Assembly (NCBI GenBank): GCA_946811695.1
Contig: OX328123.1
Span: 152,474,840-152,538,839 of the forward strand
Source: Gonocerus acuteangulatus
Taxonomy: Eukaryota > Arthropoda > Insecta > Hemiptera > Coreidae
Length of the DNA: 64,000 nt
Direction of reading: 5' to 3'
The notes below the pieces were generated by a model that saw only the letters and a list, made by a program, of their open reading frames with translations, was not told the DNA's origin and did no database searches. A program made the position numbers and the translations under genes. Positions 10,543-23,275 of the stretch are shown here, piece after piece. How positions within the stretch are numbered: the stretch's first letter is position 1; each line of letters opens with the position of its first letter.

Positions 10543-11834
10543 AGGGTGTCCTGTAAATGTCTAGTCATATTGTGAGGGGTGATAGAGGACCCTTGGGGGA
10601 ACAAAAAATGTTCTATAACGATTTCGAGAATTCTCAACCATAATGGAGAAAACTTCGTTTTATTGTTTTTTCAAGACAAACGTGGTTTTTAGAAAAATAA
10701 TCGTTGTAGCTCCGTCCCAGATGATTCTACTAGAAAGAGAGTGAAACCAATCGAAAGCTGAGTAAATTTACTATAAGACTCGTTGGAAGTAAACGTATAA
10801 ATGATTGAATGTAAGTATGTATATTTTACCAAAAGAAAGCTATTCTATATTTCCTGACATTTTCTTGATATTTCTTTCCAGCGTTACTCCTCAATGGGCA
10901 GAATTAGAGATTTCCGGGTTTCAGAAAAACTTCCCCATTTAATTATCTTTCCATTCATGTATCACAACCCTGTATTGAAGTATTTGAACGGTTTTAAAAC
11001 AAAAGTTTTAAAAAAAAAACATGGATCTGTGAAAAGAAAATTACTTCCACGAACACAAAAAAAATGCCTGAAACAGTAAATAAAATACAAATTTATTTTG
11101 ATTTTATTAATTCAGGTACCTAATACTGGGTCCAGGAGGCGGCCATTAAGGAACCCCAACTATACATTAACCCCAAAAATTATTATTTTTACCTAGATCA
11201 CGCACGCATTTGAACACAGTTTTACAGGTATTTATATTTAGAAAACAAATGCTTTACCTTGAATTGATACTGATTGCTACGCTTATGAAACTCACAGGGA
11301 TTCTCGTGAGCCCATACGTTTTTGTTGTGTTAATTAAAAATTCTATCCCTCATAAATAAGATGTACATAGTCCTGTAAAAATGTTTTCAAATGCTAGGTA
11401 AAAATAATAATTTTGAGGTTAATGTATGGTTCGGGTTCCTTAATGGCCGCCTCCTGGACCCAGTATTAGGTACCTGGATTAATAAATTCAAAATAAATGT
11501 GTATTTTATTTATTTACTGTTTTAGAATTTAGAATATCTTTCTTTTGGTAAGATATACATACTTACATTCAATCATTTTTACGTTTACTCCCAAATAGTC
11601 TTATAGTAAATTTACTCAGCTTTCGATTGGTTTCACTCCCTTTCTAGTAGTACAACCTGGGACGGAGCTACAAGAATTATTTTTCCAAAAACCACGTTTG
11701 TCTCGAAAAAAAACAATAAAACGACGATTTCTCCCTTATAGGTGAGAATTCGGGAAATCGTTATAGAACATTTTTTGTTCCCCCAAGGGTCCTCTATCAC
11801 CCCTCACAATATGACTAGACATTTACGGGACACC

Positions 11835-11840
<6 letters not shown>
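10543..11840. mobile_element. Long-TIR element, mariner-like ends, no transposase
   Basis: The left end (gggtgtcctgtaaatgtcta at about 10543) is matched by its inverted copy ending 11840. The arms stay complementary for much of the length: ccaggaggcggccattaagg near 11130 has its complement near 11440. The element is therefore a 1.3-kb near-foldback. Flanking (TA)n and ends reading ACAGGGTGTCC resemble Tc1/mariner (IS630-type) elements that duplicate TA. The short ORFs inside are not conserved. Confidence 0.7.

Positions 11841-11890
<50 letters not shown>
11838..11890. repeat. (TA)n microsatellite
   Basis: An uninterrupted TA tract links the long-TIR element on the left to a second TIR element on the right. 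It probably supplied the TA target for both. Confidence 0.9.
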
Positions 11891-11894
<4 letters not shown>

Positions 11895-12718
11895 GGTGTT
11901 CAAAACTCGATTGACACCCCCCTTTTTTCCACAATTTTTGATATTTAAAAGCGAAACTTGGTGGGTATTAACGTGGTCGAATGTACATTCATTGGACCCA
12001 ATGCACGACCCCTCAACTTTCTCCAGTTCTTCTCCAGCAACCCTAACTCTGGAATCTTCAATGGAAGGGGGTTATTTTTATGACGGATTATTGTAGAGAA
12101 TTGAATTTTAGGTCGATTTTATATCGGTCATTTTTTCGCTAAAGCGCACAAATGAGTAACAAATTGCCAAAAACCGTTAAAACCCTTGTTTTTTGTCACT
12201 TTTCTGCAAATAACGCAGAAAGTATGTCCGTAATGGAAAAAGTAATTGGTATAAACGTTGCAGAGCCTTTAAATGCCTAAAACGTAAATAGGAATGGGGC
12301 AAAACACACTTTTGTTTTTGAAGTTTTCAGAAAAGTTTATGATCAACGTGGTCTACGCTTCCGTAAAACTTAATAAACGTTTTTTAAACTTTTTGCTCCA
12401 CCTAAAAATCAAATTCAATTAATTTATAAAGGCATTAAAATAATAAATTTAAAGCAGTAGAACTCACCTAATGATTAGAATTTCGTAGCAATTATTTTTG
12501 TGTTGGACGATTTATTTATTTTTTACGGCGTCTTGACATCTAGGCCATTAGTGCCGACATCCAGGGCGCAGCGAGGAATTTCCTAAATAATAAAAGTTGA
12601 GGGGTCGTGCATTGGATCCAATGAATGTACATTCGACCACGTTAAGACCCACCAAGTTTCACTTTTAAATATCAAAAATTGTGGAAAAAAGGGGGGTGTC
12701 AATCGAGTTTTGAACACC

Positions 12719-12722
<4 letters not shown>
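11891..12722. mobile_element. Mariner-like non-autonomous TIR element
   Basis: TIRs of about 130 bp start ACAGGGTGTTCAAAACTCGA at 11891 and are inverted to end at 12722 in (TA)n. ACAGGGTGTTC ends at TA are a recurrent arthropod mariner-like pattern. No transposase frame remains. A SINE-tail fragment (acggcgtcttgacatctagg, about 12525-12590) sits inside next to the right arm. Confidence 0.7.
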
Positions 12723-12781
<59 letters not shown>

Positions 12782-13489
12782 AATTTGAACCACCATTATT
12801 TTCTATCTCTAGGGGATAGGAAACGCAAAATTTTCTAGTCGGCACATCATCACATCACCTGTGTGACTAGGTGTCGTCAGTGTGTTTTGCAAGGAAGCCT
12901 TTTGTAAAAACGTTCATAATTTTCGATCTATTTGTTCTGCTTTTATGCAAGAATTAATATCAAGAATAATTTTCATTTAATTTTGATGATATCACAAAAA
13001 AAACACAAATTACTCTTATTTATTTGCTGTTTTTTTTATTCTAGAATTTCAATTACATTATGAAATTGAGAGATAATCTCCGTTTTGAGTATTCCTTTGG
13101 AAATTTGATTAAATAAAACAACTTTTGTGTGATTCGGCAGTCTGGAGGATTTATTTTCGAAGAGTAGTGATTTTCGAAACGTTGTCTCTAACCAGAAGTT
13201 TATATTATTATTGTTTGAATTGATACTACGGTTTGAATGAGATAATTGTGGGCATTTAATGTACATTAGCCTTTAACAACATTTATGGGCCTTTATTTCC
13301 TTTTTTTATTTATTTAATTTATAGAGTTCTGCAACAGAGGCGAAAATCTCTTTAAATGTCAGTCTTCAACTTCAAATGTGATATATATGTATATAAGAAC
13401 ATATGAAGAAATAAACTTGAAAAAGAAAGAAGAAAAAAACAAACAAACAAAAAAAAATAAAATAATCAAAACAGACAAAATTTAGTAAA
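12723..13489. other. (TA)n, a family A fragment and anonymous sequence
   Basis: 12723-12780 is (TA)n. 12781-12850 repeats the segment downstream of the microsatellite in family A (tttgaaccacc.. tctagtcggcac). 12850-13489 is anonymous AT-rich sequence with short A-rich runs and no convincing ORF. Confidence 0.5.
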
Positions 13490-13883
13490 TTAAATTTTTG
13501 TGTATAATAAAGAGTTTTTTAAATGTTTGAGTAATGCATTGATGTGTGGGCTACCTTCTGTCAGTATTTCGTGTAAGTCGTAAGGTATGGTCAGGTTATT
13601 GCGTTGTCTGCAGTTGGTAAGTATATGTTTAACGGTCAGAGTCTCGTTACAATATCTACAAGTTGGTCTGTTCTTTCTGTCCAGTCAGAAGGAATGGGTA
13701 AGTAAGGTATGGTCAGGTTATTGCGCTGTCTGCAGTTGGTATGTATATGTTTAACGGTCAGAGCCTCGTTACAATATCTACAAGTTGGTCTGTCCTTTCT
13801 GTCTAGTAGGTAGGAGTGGGTAAGTAAGGTGTGTCCAATACGAAGCCTGGATAGGATGACTTCGTCCCGGCGGGACAACTCCC
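13490..13883 (-). pseudogene. I-type LINE ORF2 C-terminus with internal tandem duplication
   Basis: On the minus strand the frame reads RRDEVILSRLRIGHTLLTHS, then CRYCNEALTVKHI, the cysteine-histidine tail found after RNase H in I-group LINEs. It runs to LLYTKI and a stop at 13490-13492. A segment of about 120 bp (13582-13690 and 13705-13810) is duplicated, repeating the RPTCRYC region. The 5' side is cut where family A copy A3 starts. Confidence 0.75.
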
Positions 13884-14776
13884 AGTCCGACTCGCAGGAA
13901 CTGCGTCATCTTAGCGCGGTTACGTACATCTTGAAGAAATGGAATAGATTAGCATCACAAATCACAGGAAACTGACAGCCACTGCCATCATGATTACCAC
14001 AGCCACTCCAAACTTATTACCAATACCTTTCACCGTTTGTTAGCTTATTTTACTACAATACTAATTTTACTGATAAATGAAATTTAAAACTAGAAACAAC
14101 CAATTAAAAAGTGAGATAAAGAAAGAGAAAAACCATTTCAAAACAACAAAACCAACACTTTTTAAGATTTAAGCGCTTATATCTCTCATTAACGTTGTCC
14201 CATCGAATATTGCTTCAGAACATTTTTTGTAGAGAATTTAGTAAGCATTCGAATGGTCACTTTCCACTTACCACGATTTCCCAACCGGTATCGAGATATT
14301 TACGAAAACTGTATGGAGATCCGAAAATTTTTCACGTCTATTAATAAAATATTTTTTTTCGCATACTTCCTTAACTTCAAATATAACCAAAATTTAATCA
14401 TCTTAGTTGGGATTAATTTCCAAGATGTAGAAAATATTTCAATTGAATCCCGCGATTCTAAGTACTCACAAAAAAATAATGACCTACAAAAACATTGATT
14501 CCACTTTTCTCAGAAACGGTTACAGATATCGCCTTAAAAATGGGTTCATTCGTTCTCTTATGTTAACAAACCTATAAAACAAGTACCTGCAAGCATATAA
14601 ACTCAAAAACGTAAGCGTTACGATTTTTTTTGCGCGAATTTGGCCCAAACACTATCTTCAAGTGGGCGGATTCTGCTGGTTAACGAACTTGACCTTTCAA
14701 ATTAGAAGACAGATTTTTGTGCCAAATTTCATCAAAATCGGACCATTTTTGAGCCGTCAGGAGCGCGAACAGACAA

Positions 14777-14859
<83 letters not shown>

Positions 14860-15002
14860 CATACAAATTTTAGCCACCTATATTTTCGTGATCTATAGGG
14901 TCTGAAACGTGAAAGTTTCTAGTCGGCACTTCCGGATTGCGTCATGAGGTCAACCTCATAAGCGGGTTCTCCCTATGGAGATAGGGAGTAACCGCGCTAA
15001 AA
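13884..15002 (+). mobile_element. Helentron-like element, family A, full-length copy (A3)
   Basis: This is the best full-length copy, about 1.12 kb. The 5' end is AGTCCGACTCGCAGGAACTG with TTAGCGCGGTTAC. A (TA)n tract fills 14779-14855. The 3' hairpin GGTTCTCCCT/AGGGAGTAACC lies just before GCGCTAAAA (about 14994). The CGCGGTT at the 5' end and AACCGCG at the 3' end are inverted. No ORF beyond microsatellite artefacts. Confidence 0.7.
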
Positions 15003-15634
15003 AGAGGATTTTATAAAGGGAGCCTGCTAGAGTTGTTGTTACCAGGTATGTAAACATAACATCACGTGGACAAGTTAAGAGAGTTAAGAATGAGGGAGGA
15101 AGCGGTGAATTTCCTGTAGCTACTAGGTACTGTCAGATTCCTGTGAAGGCTGATTCTTATAATCTCCCGTTCTCCGGTATGCCATTGCGTCGGTGTTTTA
15201 ATTTTTCTCAAAATACCAAATCATAATATTAACCTTTAAGTAGAGATGTGGGGAGTTTTCAGCACCCCATGACTTAATTAGCACTATATTTTGAATTTAA
15301 AAATTTACAATCCATTTCATCGCTTTGGTACCTTCATAAATAGTAGTTCTGTTCACATTGAGGTTGCATTCGCATAAAAAAAACATTATTTGTTTATTTT
15401 CTGGGCCTTATACTGGCTTAGGGTGTTCACAACACCCTACTTACGCAACAAAAATTTAAAATATAATGTCTTCTTTAGACCGCCGTTTGACATTTTATAT
15501 GAAGAGAATCAAGAAATAATGAAGAGGCGTTTTAAGTAAATGTGTGAAAATGATGGAGAAGATGAGTGTATTGATTCGGACGAAGAGGAAAGAGATAGGT
15601 ATTTTTGAAAAATCTACTATATATTTGTCAAATA
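15003..15634. other. Foldback interior, right: nothing recognised
   Basis: Anonymous AT-rich sequence with no credible ORF. It may retain original interior sequence of the foldback element. Confidence 0.4.
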
Positions 15635-16115
15635 CCACTCACTCACTCACTCACTTACTGACCTATCATCCCCTAGCCCAAACCACACGACAGAAAATTT
15701 TGAAATTTTGCATGGACACTCCGTATAGAACGTAGGAGCTCGCTAAGAAAGGATTTTTTGATATTTGTATTTTTAAGTATTTTTAGAGGGGTTTAAAGTC
15801 TTAGATGTTTAGAACATGCAAGCCTAGGCAGCAAGCGTTGCTAGGACGATAACAGAACAGCTGTTACTATACTGTATCTATTTCATAGTATTATTTTTAA
15901 TTGAGGTTAATTTCAACTATCATGGCAGACCTTGAATTACTAAAACTGAGAAATAAAATGTGAATTTTTCCCTCAAAAAGTTTCCGCCCCTGACACAAAA
16001 ATTTGAAATTTTGCACGGGCCATCCGTTTAGAGTGTAAACACTCGCTAAGAAAGGTTTTTTATTTTTATATTCAAACGTTTAAGTACTATTAGGGGGGTT
16101 TGAATTATTAAGAAG
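15635..16115. repeat. Dispersed repeat family D
   Basis: It begins with cactcactcactcacttact and gacctatcatc, then gaaattttgcatg and actcgctaagaaagg. The same order occurs at 54190-54640 and partly at 22085-22345. The segment holds two diverged internal copies of the ttttgaaattttgca..ctaagaaagg module. The class of element is not clear. Confidence 0.6.
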
Positions 16116-16192
16116 GAAATGGTTCGATTTTGATAACATTTGGTACAAAAATCTATCTTCTTATTTAAAAGTTTATGTTCATTAACCACCAA

Positions 16193-17630
16193 TCACGAAT
16201 TTGTGCTGGCGTAATATTACGCTAGCACAGCCACGTTTTCCCGGAAACGGCTGGAGCGACAAATTCGTGACTGGTGTCATTCTAGAGCAACGAATTCTGG
16301 TACCAATCTGAATTTCGTCAGACAATTAGATCAAAAGTTACGGGGGTGGCTGTTCTGGCGTAATATTACGGTAGCACAGCCACGTTTTCTCGGAAACGGC
16401 TGGAGCGACAAATTAGTGATTGGTGTCATTCTAGAGCAACAAATTAGCAACAAATTCTCGTACCAATCTGAATTTCGTCAGACAATTAGATCAAAAGTTA
16501 CAAGGGTGGCTGTGCTGGCGTAATATTACGGTAGCACAGCCACGTTTTCTCGGAAAAGGCTGGAGCGACAAATTCGTGATTGGTGTCATTCTAGAGCAAC
16601 AAATTAGCAACAAATTCTCGTACCAATCTGAATTTCGTCAGACAATTAGATCAAAAGTTACGGGGGTGGCTGTGCTGGCGTAATATTACGGTAGCACAGC
16701 CACGTTTTCTCGGAAACGGCTGGAGCGACAAATTCGTGATTGGTGTCATTCTAGAGCAACAAATTAGCAACAAATTCTGGTACCAGTCTGAATTTCGTGA
16801 GACAATTAGATCAAAAGTTACGGGGGTGGCTGTGCTGGCGTAATATTACGGTAGCACAGCCACGTTTTCTCGGAAACGGCTGGAGCGACAAATTCGTGAT
16901 TGGTGTCATTCTAGAGCAACAAATTAGCAACAAATTCTGGTACCAGTCTGAATTTCGTGAGACAATTAGATCAAAAGTTACGGGGGTGGCTGTGCTGGCG
17001 TAATATTACGGTAGCACAGCCACGTTTTCTCGGCAACGGCTGGAGCGACAAATTCGTGATTGGTGTCATTCTAGAGCAACAAATTAGCAACAAATTCTCG
17101 TACCAATCTGAATTTCGTCAGACAATTAGATCAAAAGTTACAAGGGTGGCTGTGCTGGCGTAATATTACGGTAGCACAGCCACGTTTTCTCGGAAAAGGC
17201 TGGAGCGACAAATTCGTGATTGGTGTCATTCTAGAGCAACAAATTAGCAAAAAATTCTCGTACCAATCTGAATTTCGTCAGACAATTAGATCAAAAGTTA
17301 CGGGGGTGGCTGTGCTGCCGTAATATTACGGTAGCACAGCCACGTTTTCTCGGAAACGGCTGGAGCGACAAATTCGTGATTGGTGTCATTCTAGAGCAAC
17401 AAATTAGCAACAAATTCTCGTACCAATCTGAATTTCGTCAGACAATTAGATCAAAAGTTACGGGGGTGGCTGTGCTGGCGTAATATTACGCTAGCACAGC
17501 CACGTTTTCTCAGTAACGGCCGGAGCAACAAATTTGAAAATAGTGTAACAAATTAGCAACAAATTAGCAACAAATTACTGAGTATGTTAGAAGTTGGGGT
17601 TGCAATGTTGCTGTTCCAGCGTAATAGGGC
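16193..17630 (-). repeat. Right arm of the foldback element
   Basis: It is the inverted counterpart of 6295-8040: about nine 160-bp units with the TAATATTAC palindrome at steps of 160 bp (16840, 17000, 17160, 17320, 17480 and others), then a unique end that complements 6295-6420 and finishes GCGTAATAGGGC at 17630. Short ORFs of 68 residues here are repeat-unit artefacts. Confidence 0.9.
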
Positions 17631-17873
17631 TGAAGTCCATAACTATTCAACAAATTGGCATAGAAAACACATACTGAAGAATTATCGAATGTACAATTCC
17701 TCAACCTGGCATAGCCACCAATATCAAATTACAACACAAATTTTTTTATCTTTTGTGGATAGTAAACATTTACAAGTGGTGCGAATTCCAAATAAAATAT
17801 AAAACGTGAAATGTTATCAGTCCAAAGAGGTAGAGAAAGCAGGTTCTCACTCCCCGCAGGGTGCCATGTCACA
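17631..17873 (-). repeat. 5' LTR of the Gypsy-type element, part 2
   Basis: It resumes exactly where part 1 stopped, after the duplicated tgaagtccata, and matches 1707-1842 and 2376-2510 of the sister LTR. It lacks the stretch between those two segments. It ends gtgccatgtcaca at 17873, the complement of the LTR start TGTGAC. Confidence 0.8.
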
Positions 17874-17985
17874 GTTTACATCTGACACTTCTCGCAGTAA
17901 ATATATCTCAGGTGTCGGATATAATAATTATGATAATTATCTATCCGGCACCTGATATATATCATTGAATTGTCAGATGTAAACG
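17874..17985. mobile_element. 112-bp hairpin MITE
   Basis: GTTTACATCTGACA at the left is inverted exactly at the right (TGTCAGATGTAAAC). An inner pair, CAGGTGTCGGATA with TATCCGGCACCTG, extends the fold. It sits immediately beside the LTR end, so its relation to the LTR boundary is uncertain. Confidence 0.6.
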
Positions 17986-18002
17986 CACCCTTATAGACGA
18001 AG

Positions 18003-18140
18003 TAAACCAATAAACCAAATTTGTAACATCTAACAGAGAGCTAAACACATTTGTAACATCTAACAGAAAGCTAAACACATTTGTAACATCTAACAGAGAG
18101 CTAAACACATTTTTAACATCTAACAGAGAGCTAAACAATT
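18003..18140. repeat. 37-bp tandem repeat, four copies
   Basis: The unit aaacacatttgtaacatcta followed by acagagagct recurs about four times with few changes. It is open in frame on the minus strand because 37 bp units shift phase, so the ORF there is not evidence of a gene. Confidence 0.85.
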
Positions 18141-19387
18141 CTTCACAGACGATAACACACATAACAATAGAAATCTCCAGAACAATGTGCTAGATCTCTT
18201 GGCCAAGTACATCAATACTATTTTCGACTCCTTTCCATGGCACTTTCTGCTCACTTCTAGCATACATCCGGTTAACCTTCGGTCATATCCTGTTCTCATA
18301 GTGTTAATTAAGACACATCCATTAACCTAATTATTTCCCGTTGGGCGAAATTATGATTTTTGCAATAATTATTATTTGTGCGAAACATTTTGGAAATTCT
18401 TTTCAAATCTAAATTATCGAACAAAACTTGATTTTGTAATAATATTCTATCTTGGAATCAGAGCCCCCACTTCTCAGAGCCAGACTGAAAATTCTAGTAC
18501 TTTGCTATAGGACTTTTTAAAATTATTTTCATCTTGAGTTTTAAGCGAAATGAGAATAAAAGCCGACAATCGGTGCAGCAAAGGTCACTTTCGGTACTTG
18601 TAGTTTTATTACGACTCCTAATGAAATATACTATTCCGGGACTGCACTTGTTTTTTCGTTTATGTACATTTAAAAAAAATATAAATCCCATTCCAATAAA
18701 TACAGGCTACGCCCGTCTAAATTTCTAAACCCCATTCTTTTTACAAGCTCAAACCTGTACATTTATTCCAATTAGCGAGGCCCCACCATGTGGCGGCCCT
18801 GCTTGGAATGATAATTATTTTATGTGATAAAAAAAAAAACAATTTGTTTTTGGTTCAACAAATTTGAAAAATTACTTAAAAAATATTTACCTGCCGGGGA
18901 ATAATAATTATTCCACTACTATTCAAAAAGACATATTCATGATCATAATAATTATGATCAGAATGCGAGCAGGAAACTATCTGGCTGTGTGCAGAATGTT
19001 TATCAGAAATGAAAACGGAGCTAGACCGGAAGTGAACAGCATTTAAACGGAAAGAGAGCAGATATAGTCCAGTGAAATAATACCTTGCAAAAGGTGGGGT
19101 AGAAGATTTTTCTTAATGTGTACATATCAGTGTGAATATAAAAAAACAAAAAAAAACATGGCCAACCCCAGGAGAACTTTTTACAACCGAAAAGCCACAC
19201 AAATGTATTACTTGTTTTGTGTTTTAAAAATATTTCAGAAATGGTTGATTTTAGCGGAAATTATTTTGTATAAAGCTTAAATATAATTAAATTTACTACA
19301 ACGTTCAGCTGTGTAATTATTTTTTAGCATGGATAGCAAACGCGTTACACCTTGCTGAATATAAACAATTTTCAAGCGAACAGATTG
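18141..19387. other. No gene seen
   Basis: Anonymous AT-rich sequence. Small ORFs of 60-65 codons lack recognisable motifs. Confidence 0.4.
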
Positions 19388-20454
<1,067 letters not shown>

Positions 20455-21030
20455 GATAGTCATGGCACGTCCATGAAGAGAGCCACGAGGAGGCCCTGTA
20501 AAGGAAACCGGAGGGTCGGTATATTTAGATCAAGGCGCCTCCAAGCTGAGAGACTCAAGAAGGCCTTGCAAAAGAACCGGGACAGTCAGCATAATTAGAT
20601 CAAGGCGCCTCCATGCTGAGAGGCACAAGGAGGCTCTGCAAAAGAACCGGGACAGTCAGTATATTTGGGTCAAGGCGCAAGGAGGCCCTGGAAAAGAACC
20701 GGGACAGTCAGTATGTTTGGATAGAGGTACCTTCAAGGTTAAAGGCTCAAGGAGGCCCAGGAAAAGAACCGGGACAATGAGTATGTTTGGGTCAAGGCAC
20801 CTCCAAGCTGTGAGGCCCAAGGAGGCCCAGGAAAAGAACCGGGACTGTCAGTATGTTTGGGTCAAGGCAACTCCGAGCTGAGAGGCCCAAGGAGGCCCAG
20901 GAAATGAACCGGGACAGTCAGTATGCTTGGGTCAAGGCACCTCCAAGCTGAGAGGCCCAAGGAGGTCAATTAAAAGAACCGGGACAGTCAGAATGATTGG
21001 GTCAAGGCACCTCCAAGCTGAGAGGCCTTC
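20455..21030. repeat. About 70-bp GC-richer minisatellite
   Basis: Units carry gggacagtcagtatgtttgg, gtcaaggcacctccaagctg and agaggcccaaggaggccc in order, with starts near 20579, 20649, 20700, 20771, 20842, 20912 and 20982. The third unit is shortened to 51 bp. Base composition is clearly above its surroundings. Confidence 0.9.
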
Positions 21031-22084
21031 TATAGTTTGTATCGTTCTATAGAGCAGCCTGAGAGCTTTGTCGCCACGAACGATGCGACTTCGATATTTA
21101 TCGATGTAGTATTGCTATCGTACCGGTGTACACTAGATTAGTTGGTTTCATAGCCCTTGAATAATTTAAAAAGATCGGTATCGTATCGCTCCAGTCTGAA
21201 CCGCGCCTAATTTTGGTTTTCTACGGAAACCGTAGTATTCAGCGAGGCTATAGCCATTAGCTCTGTTGATTATTATTTCCTTAGCTAAATATTAGTCCTA
21301 TCATGAAATATTGTTATCTTAACTAAATAAATTATCCAACAAAGATATATAAAAATAAGACGTTCTCAAGACAAGCACAGAAACTTTATTGAGTTTATTC
21401 AAAGTAATACTTCGTTTTACCTTCTAGGCATTTAAGTAGAATGATGCTGTAAGCAGCAACATTGAAAAGTTTCAGCTCTTAATGAGGTTAAACTCTTCCC
21501 TTACTTTTGTACGAGCAACAAATCCCGCAGAGTAGTGCTACGCGTAATTATGAGGCTTTAACGAGGATTGTCGAAGCTGCAATTATCAACTCCCAGCGAG
21601 GATATAAGCTGAAAAAGGGGCTTTCGTTACACTTGATGAATTCAGCAGTTTCCGGTTGTGCGCCTTTTGTAGTCTTGGTTAAGTGGCTGTACAACTTGGA
21701 AATTACCGTCCGAAATCTCCTTAAAACACAATCACAATGTCCTCATCATGTCTCTTATTATTATTTTTTTCTCTTATAACACTTTACGAATTAAAAGAAT
21801 TAAGATATCTTACAATCTTTATACATCGATGTGATCTACTAGTCTCCTAACAGAGGAGGGCGGAATTCTACTTATAAAAATGTATTTTTTTACTTAAATA
21901 AATGTAAAAACAAACACATTCACAGGAATAATTTAAAAAAATTGGCAAAAAATATAAATATATATAAAAAAAAAACTGAAACAACAAAATCAAGAATTAA
22001 TTATGATAAGAATTAGTTATTATTAGAATTCATCATTATTAGGATTATTTATTTATATTGAATAAAGAGCTTGCGAAAGTAGCG
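21031..22084. other. No gene seen
   Basis: Anonymous sequence. The 90-codon frame at 21507-21779 shows no recognisable motif and runs into a low-complexity end. Confidence 0.4.
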
Positions 22085-22345
22085 ACTTTCATAATATTAT
22101 TTCTATTTGAGCTTCATTTCAACTATGATGGCAGACCTTGAATAATTAGAAATAAACTGTGATTTTGTCCCTCATAGAGTTTACGCTATACCTGGTGATG
22201 GTCTATCCGAGGTAATAATATCCCGAACCACTTGACACAAATATTTTAAATTTTGCACGTACAATCCGTTTAGAATGTAACCACTAAGTAAGAAAGTTTT
22301 TTTTTTTTTATATTCAAATGTTTAAGTACTTTTAGGGGTAAATAA
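22085..22345. repeat. Dispersed repeat family D, partial
   Basis: It shares ttgagcttcatttcaactatgatggcagacc, tacgctatacctggtgatgg and the ttttgcacgta..taagaaag module with 15635-16115 and 54400-54620. Confidence 0.6.
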
Positions 22346-23157
22346 AATAGGGGTATTATAATTAACCCTTATTAGGATTAATTATAATAAATAATAATTT
22401 GTATTTGAATTGATTATTGATAAAATTAATTATTATTTTTGTGAGAGGTATGTGGGTATTTTTATTTAGGAACTGCCTCTATAAACTATGAGAGACGTAT
22501 TAGCCCGTTATTCCTTGGGCTCACGCGACGTTGTTCAGGGCGATTCAGGTTTAAACATCCAAACTATAAGAGGTTAATCTAGACATAATTTCCAACAAAA
22601 AAGTTCATTTGAAGTATCGTCCGAAAAGCAGTTATATCCAATTTTCGTTTTTGTTGTTTTTTTTCGTTTTTTAACGTAGGTACACATATTTTTTATGTAA
22701 TAAGAAAGGATTGCTCAAAAAGTGTTCAAGATATTTAAATTCTAATTATGCCACCATAAAATAGACATTATATGGATTTTATATAGATTGTTTAGACTAA
22801 ACGCCGAAACGCGAAATTATCTTCTTGATATAAGGTAATTTCTGGACGTCCAATGCACTTTTGTTAATATCGATAAATCAGAGGTTTCTCGAGAATTTAA
22901 ATTATGCCACGAGAATAATTACTCGTAATTACGCGATCCCATACTTACTCGTGCAGTTCTCTAATATATACATGCACATATAATATTTGATTACATGATT
23001 TTAAATTAAGTTTATTTATATTTTGTTTGTACATCAGTATTTTTGCATTTGCATCCTAGGAAAATCAGTATGGATCAGAAGATAGATGAATTATCTGCCT
23101 TCGGTAGGATATTCATGTCTCTATAGGACACTATGGTAACGAAATATTAAGCTGCGT
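22346..23157. other. No gene seen
   Basis: AT-rich anonymous sequence up to the stop of the LINE tail at 23158. No ORF or repeat structure stands out. Confidence 0.4.
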
Positions 23158-23275
23158 TCAAAAGAGTTGGTATAATCCATAGTTGTTTAGGTAATGTAGT
23201 ATAGAGTCTATGTGTTGGCTATCTTCACTTAACAACTCGCATAAGTTGTAGGCTAAGTTCAGGTGACGTCGTCTC
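23158..23275 (-). pseudogene. I-type LINE ORF2 extreme C-terminus (downstream part)
   Basis: On the minus strand the frame ends ..SQHIDSILHYLNNYGLYQLF and a stop at 23158-23160. It continues the frame at 25344-25590 once the copia element and one gtctc copy are set aside. It is the last segment after the KHILTEC motif of an I-group LINE. Confidence 0.7.

Larger units (their letters stand above)
6295..17630. mobile_element. 11.3-kb foldback element with tandem-repeat inverted arms
   Basis: The ends are inverted copies (GCCCTATTACGCTGGAA at the left, its complement at the right). The flanks carry an 11-bp duplication, tgaagtccata (6284-6294 and 17631-17641). The target is the LTR of the host retrotransposon, and the sister LTR shows the empty site. 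Each arm has a unique outer segment of about 125 bp followed by a 160-bp tandem array. The interior (8041-16190) is filled with later insertions and shows no transposase. Target duplications of 9-11 bp together with repetitive inverted arms are known from Foldback and Mutator-like elements, so a relation there is possible but not shown. Confidence 0.8.
882..17873 (-). mobile_element. Ty3/Gypsy-type LTR retrotransposon, internally deleted and interrupted
   Basis: Long direct repeats (882-2510; 5436-6294 continued at 17631-17873) flank one minus-strand ORF. Read on the minus strand the LTR starts TGTGAC (17873 and 2510) and probably ends ATCA at 5436. A purine-rich tract precedes the 3' LTR and a candidate primer site follows the 5' LTR. 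The internal part is only about 2.9 kb and lacks protease, RT and RNase H. The 5' LTR is split by the 11.3-kb foldback element. I could not identify a target duplication for the retrotransposon, because its left LTR end is hidden by the Helentron-like copy at 1-881. Confidence 0.75.

Noticed and set aside
17962..18162. 66-codon ORF with NVFSSLLDVT repeats
   Set aside because: It is the translation of a 37-bp tandem repeat.
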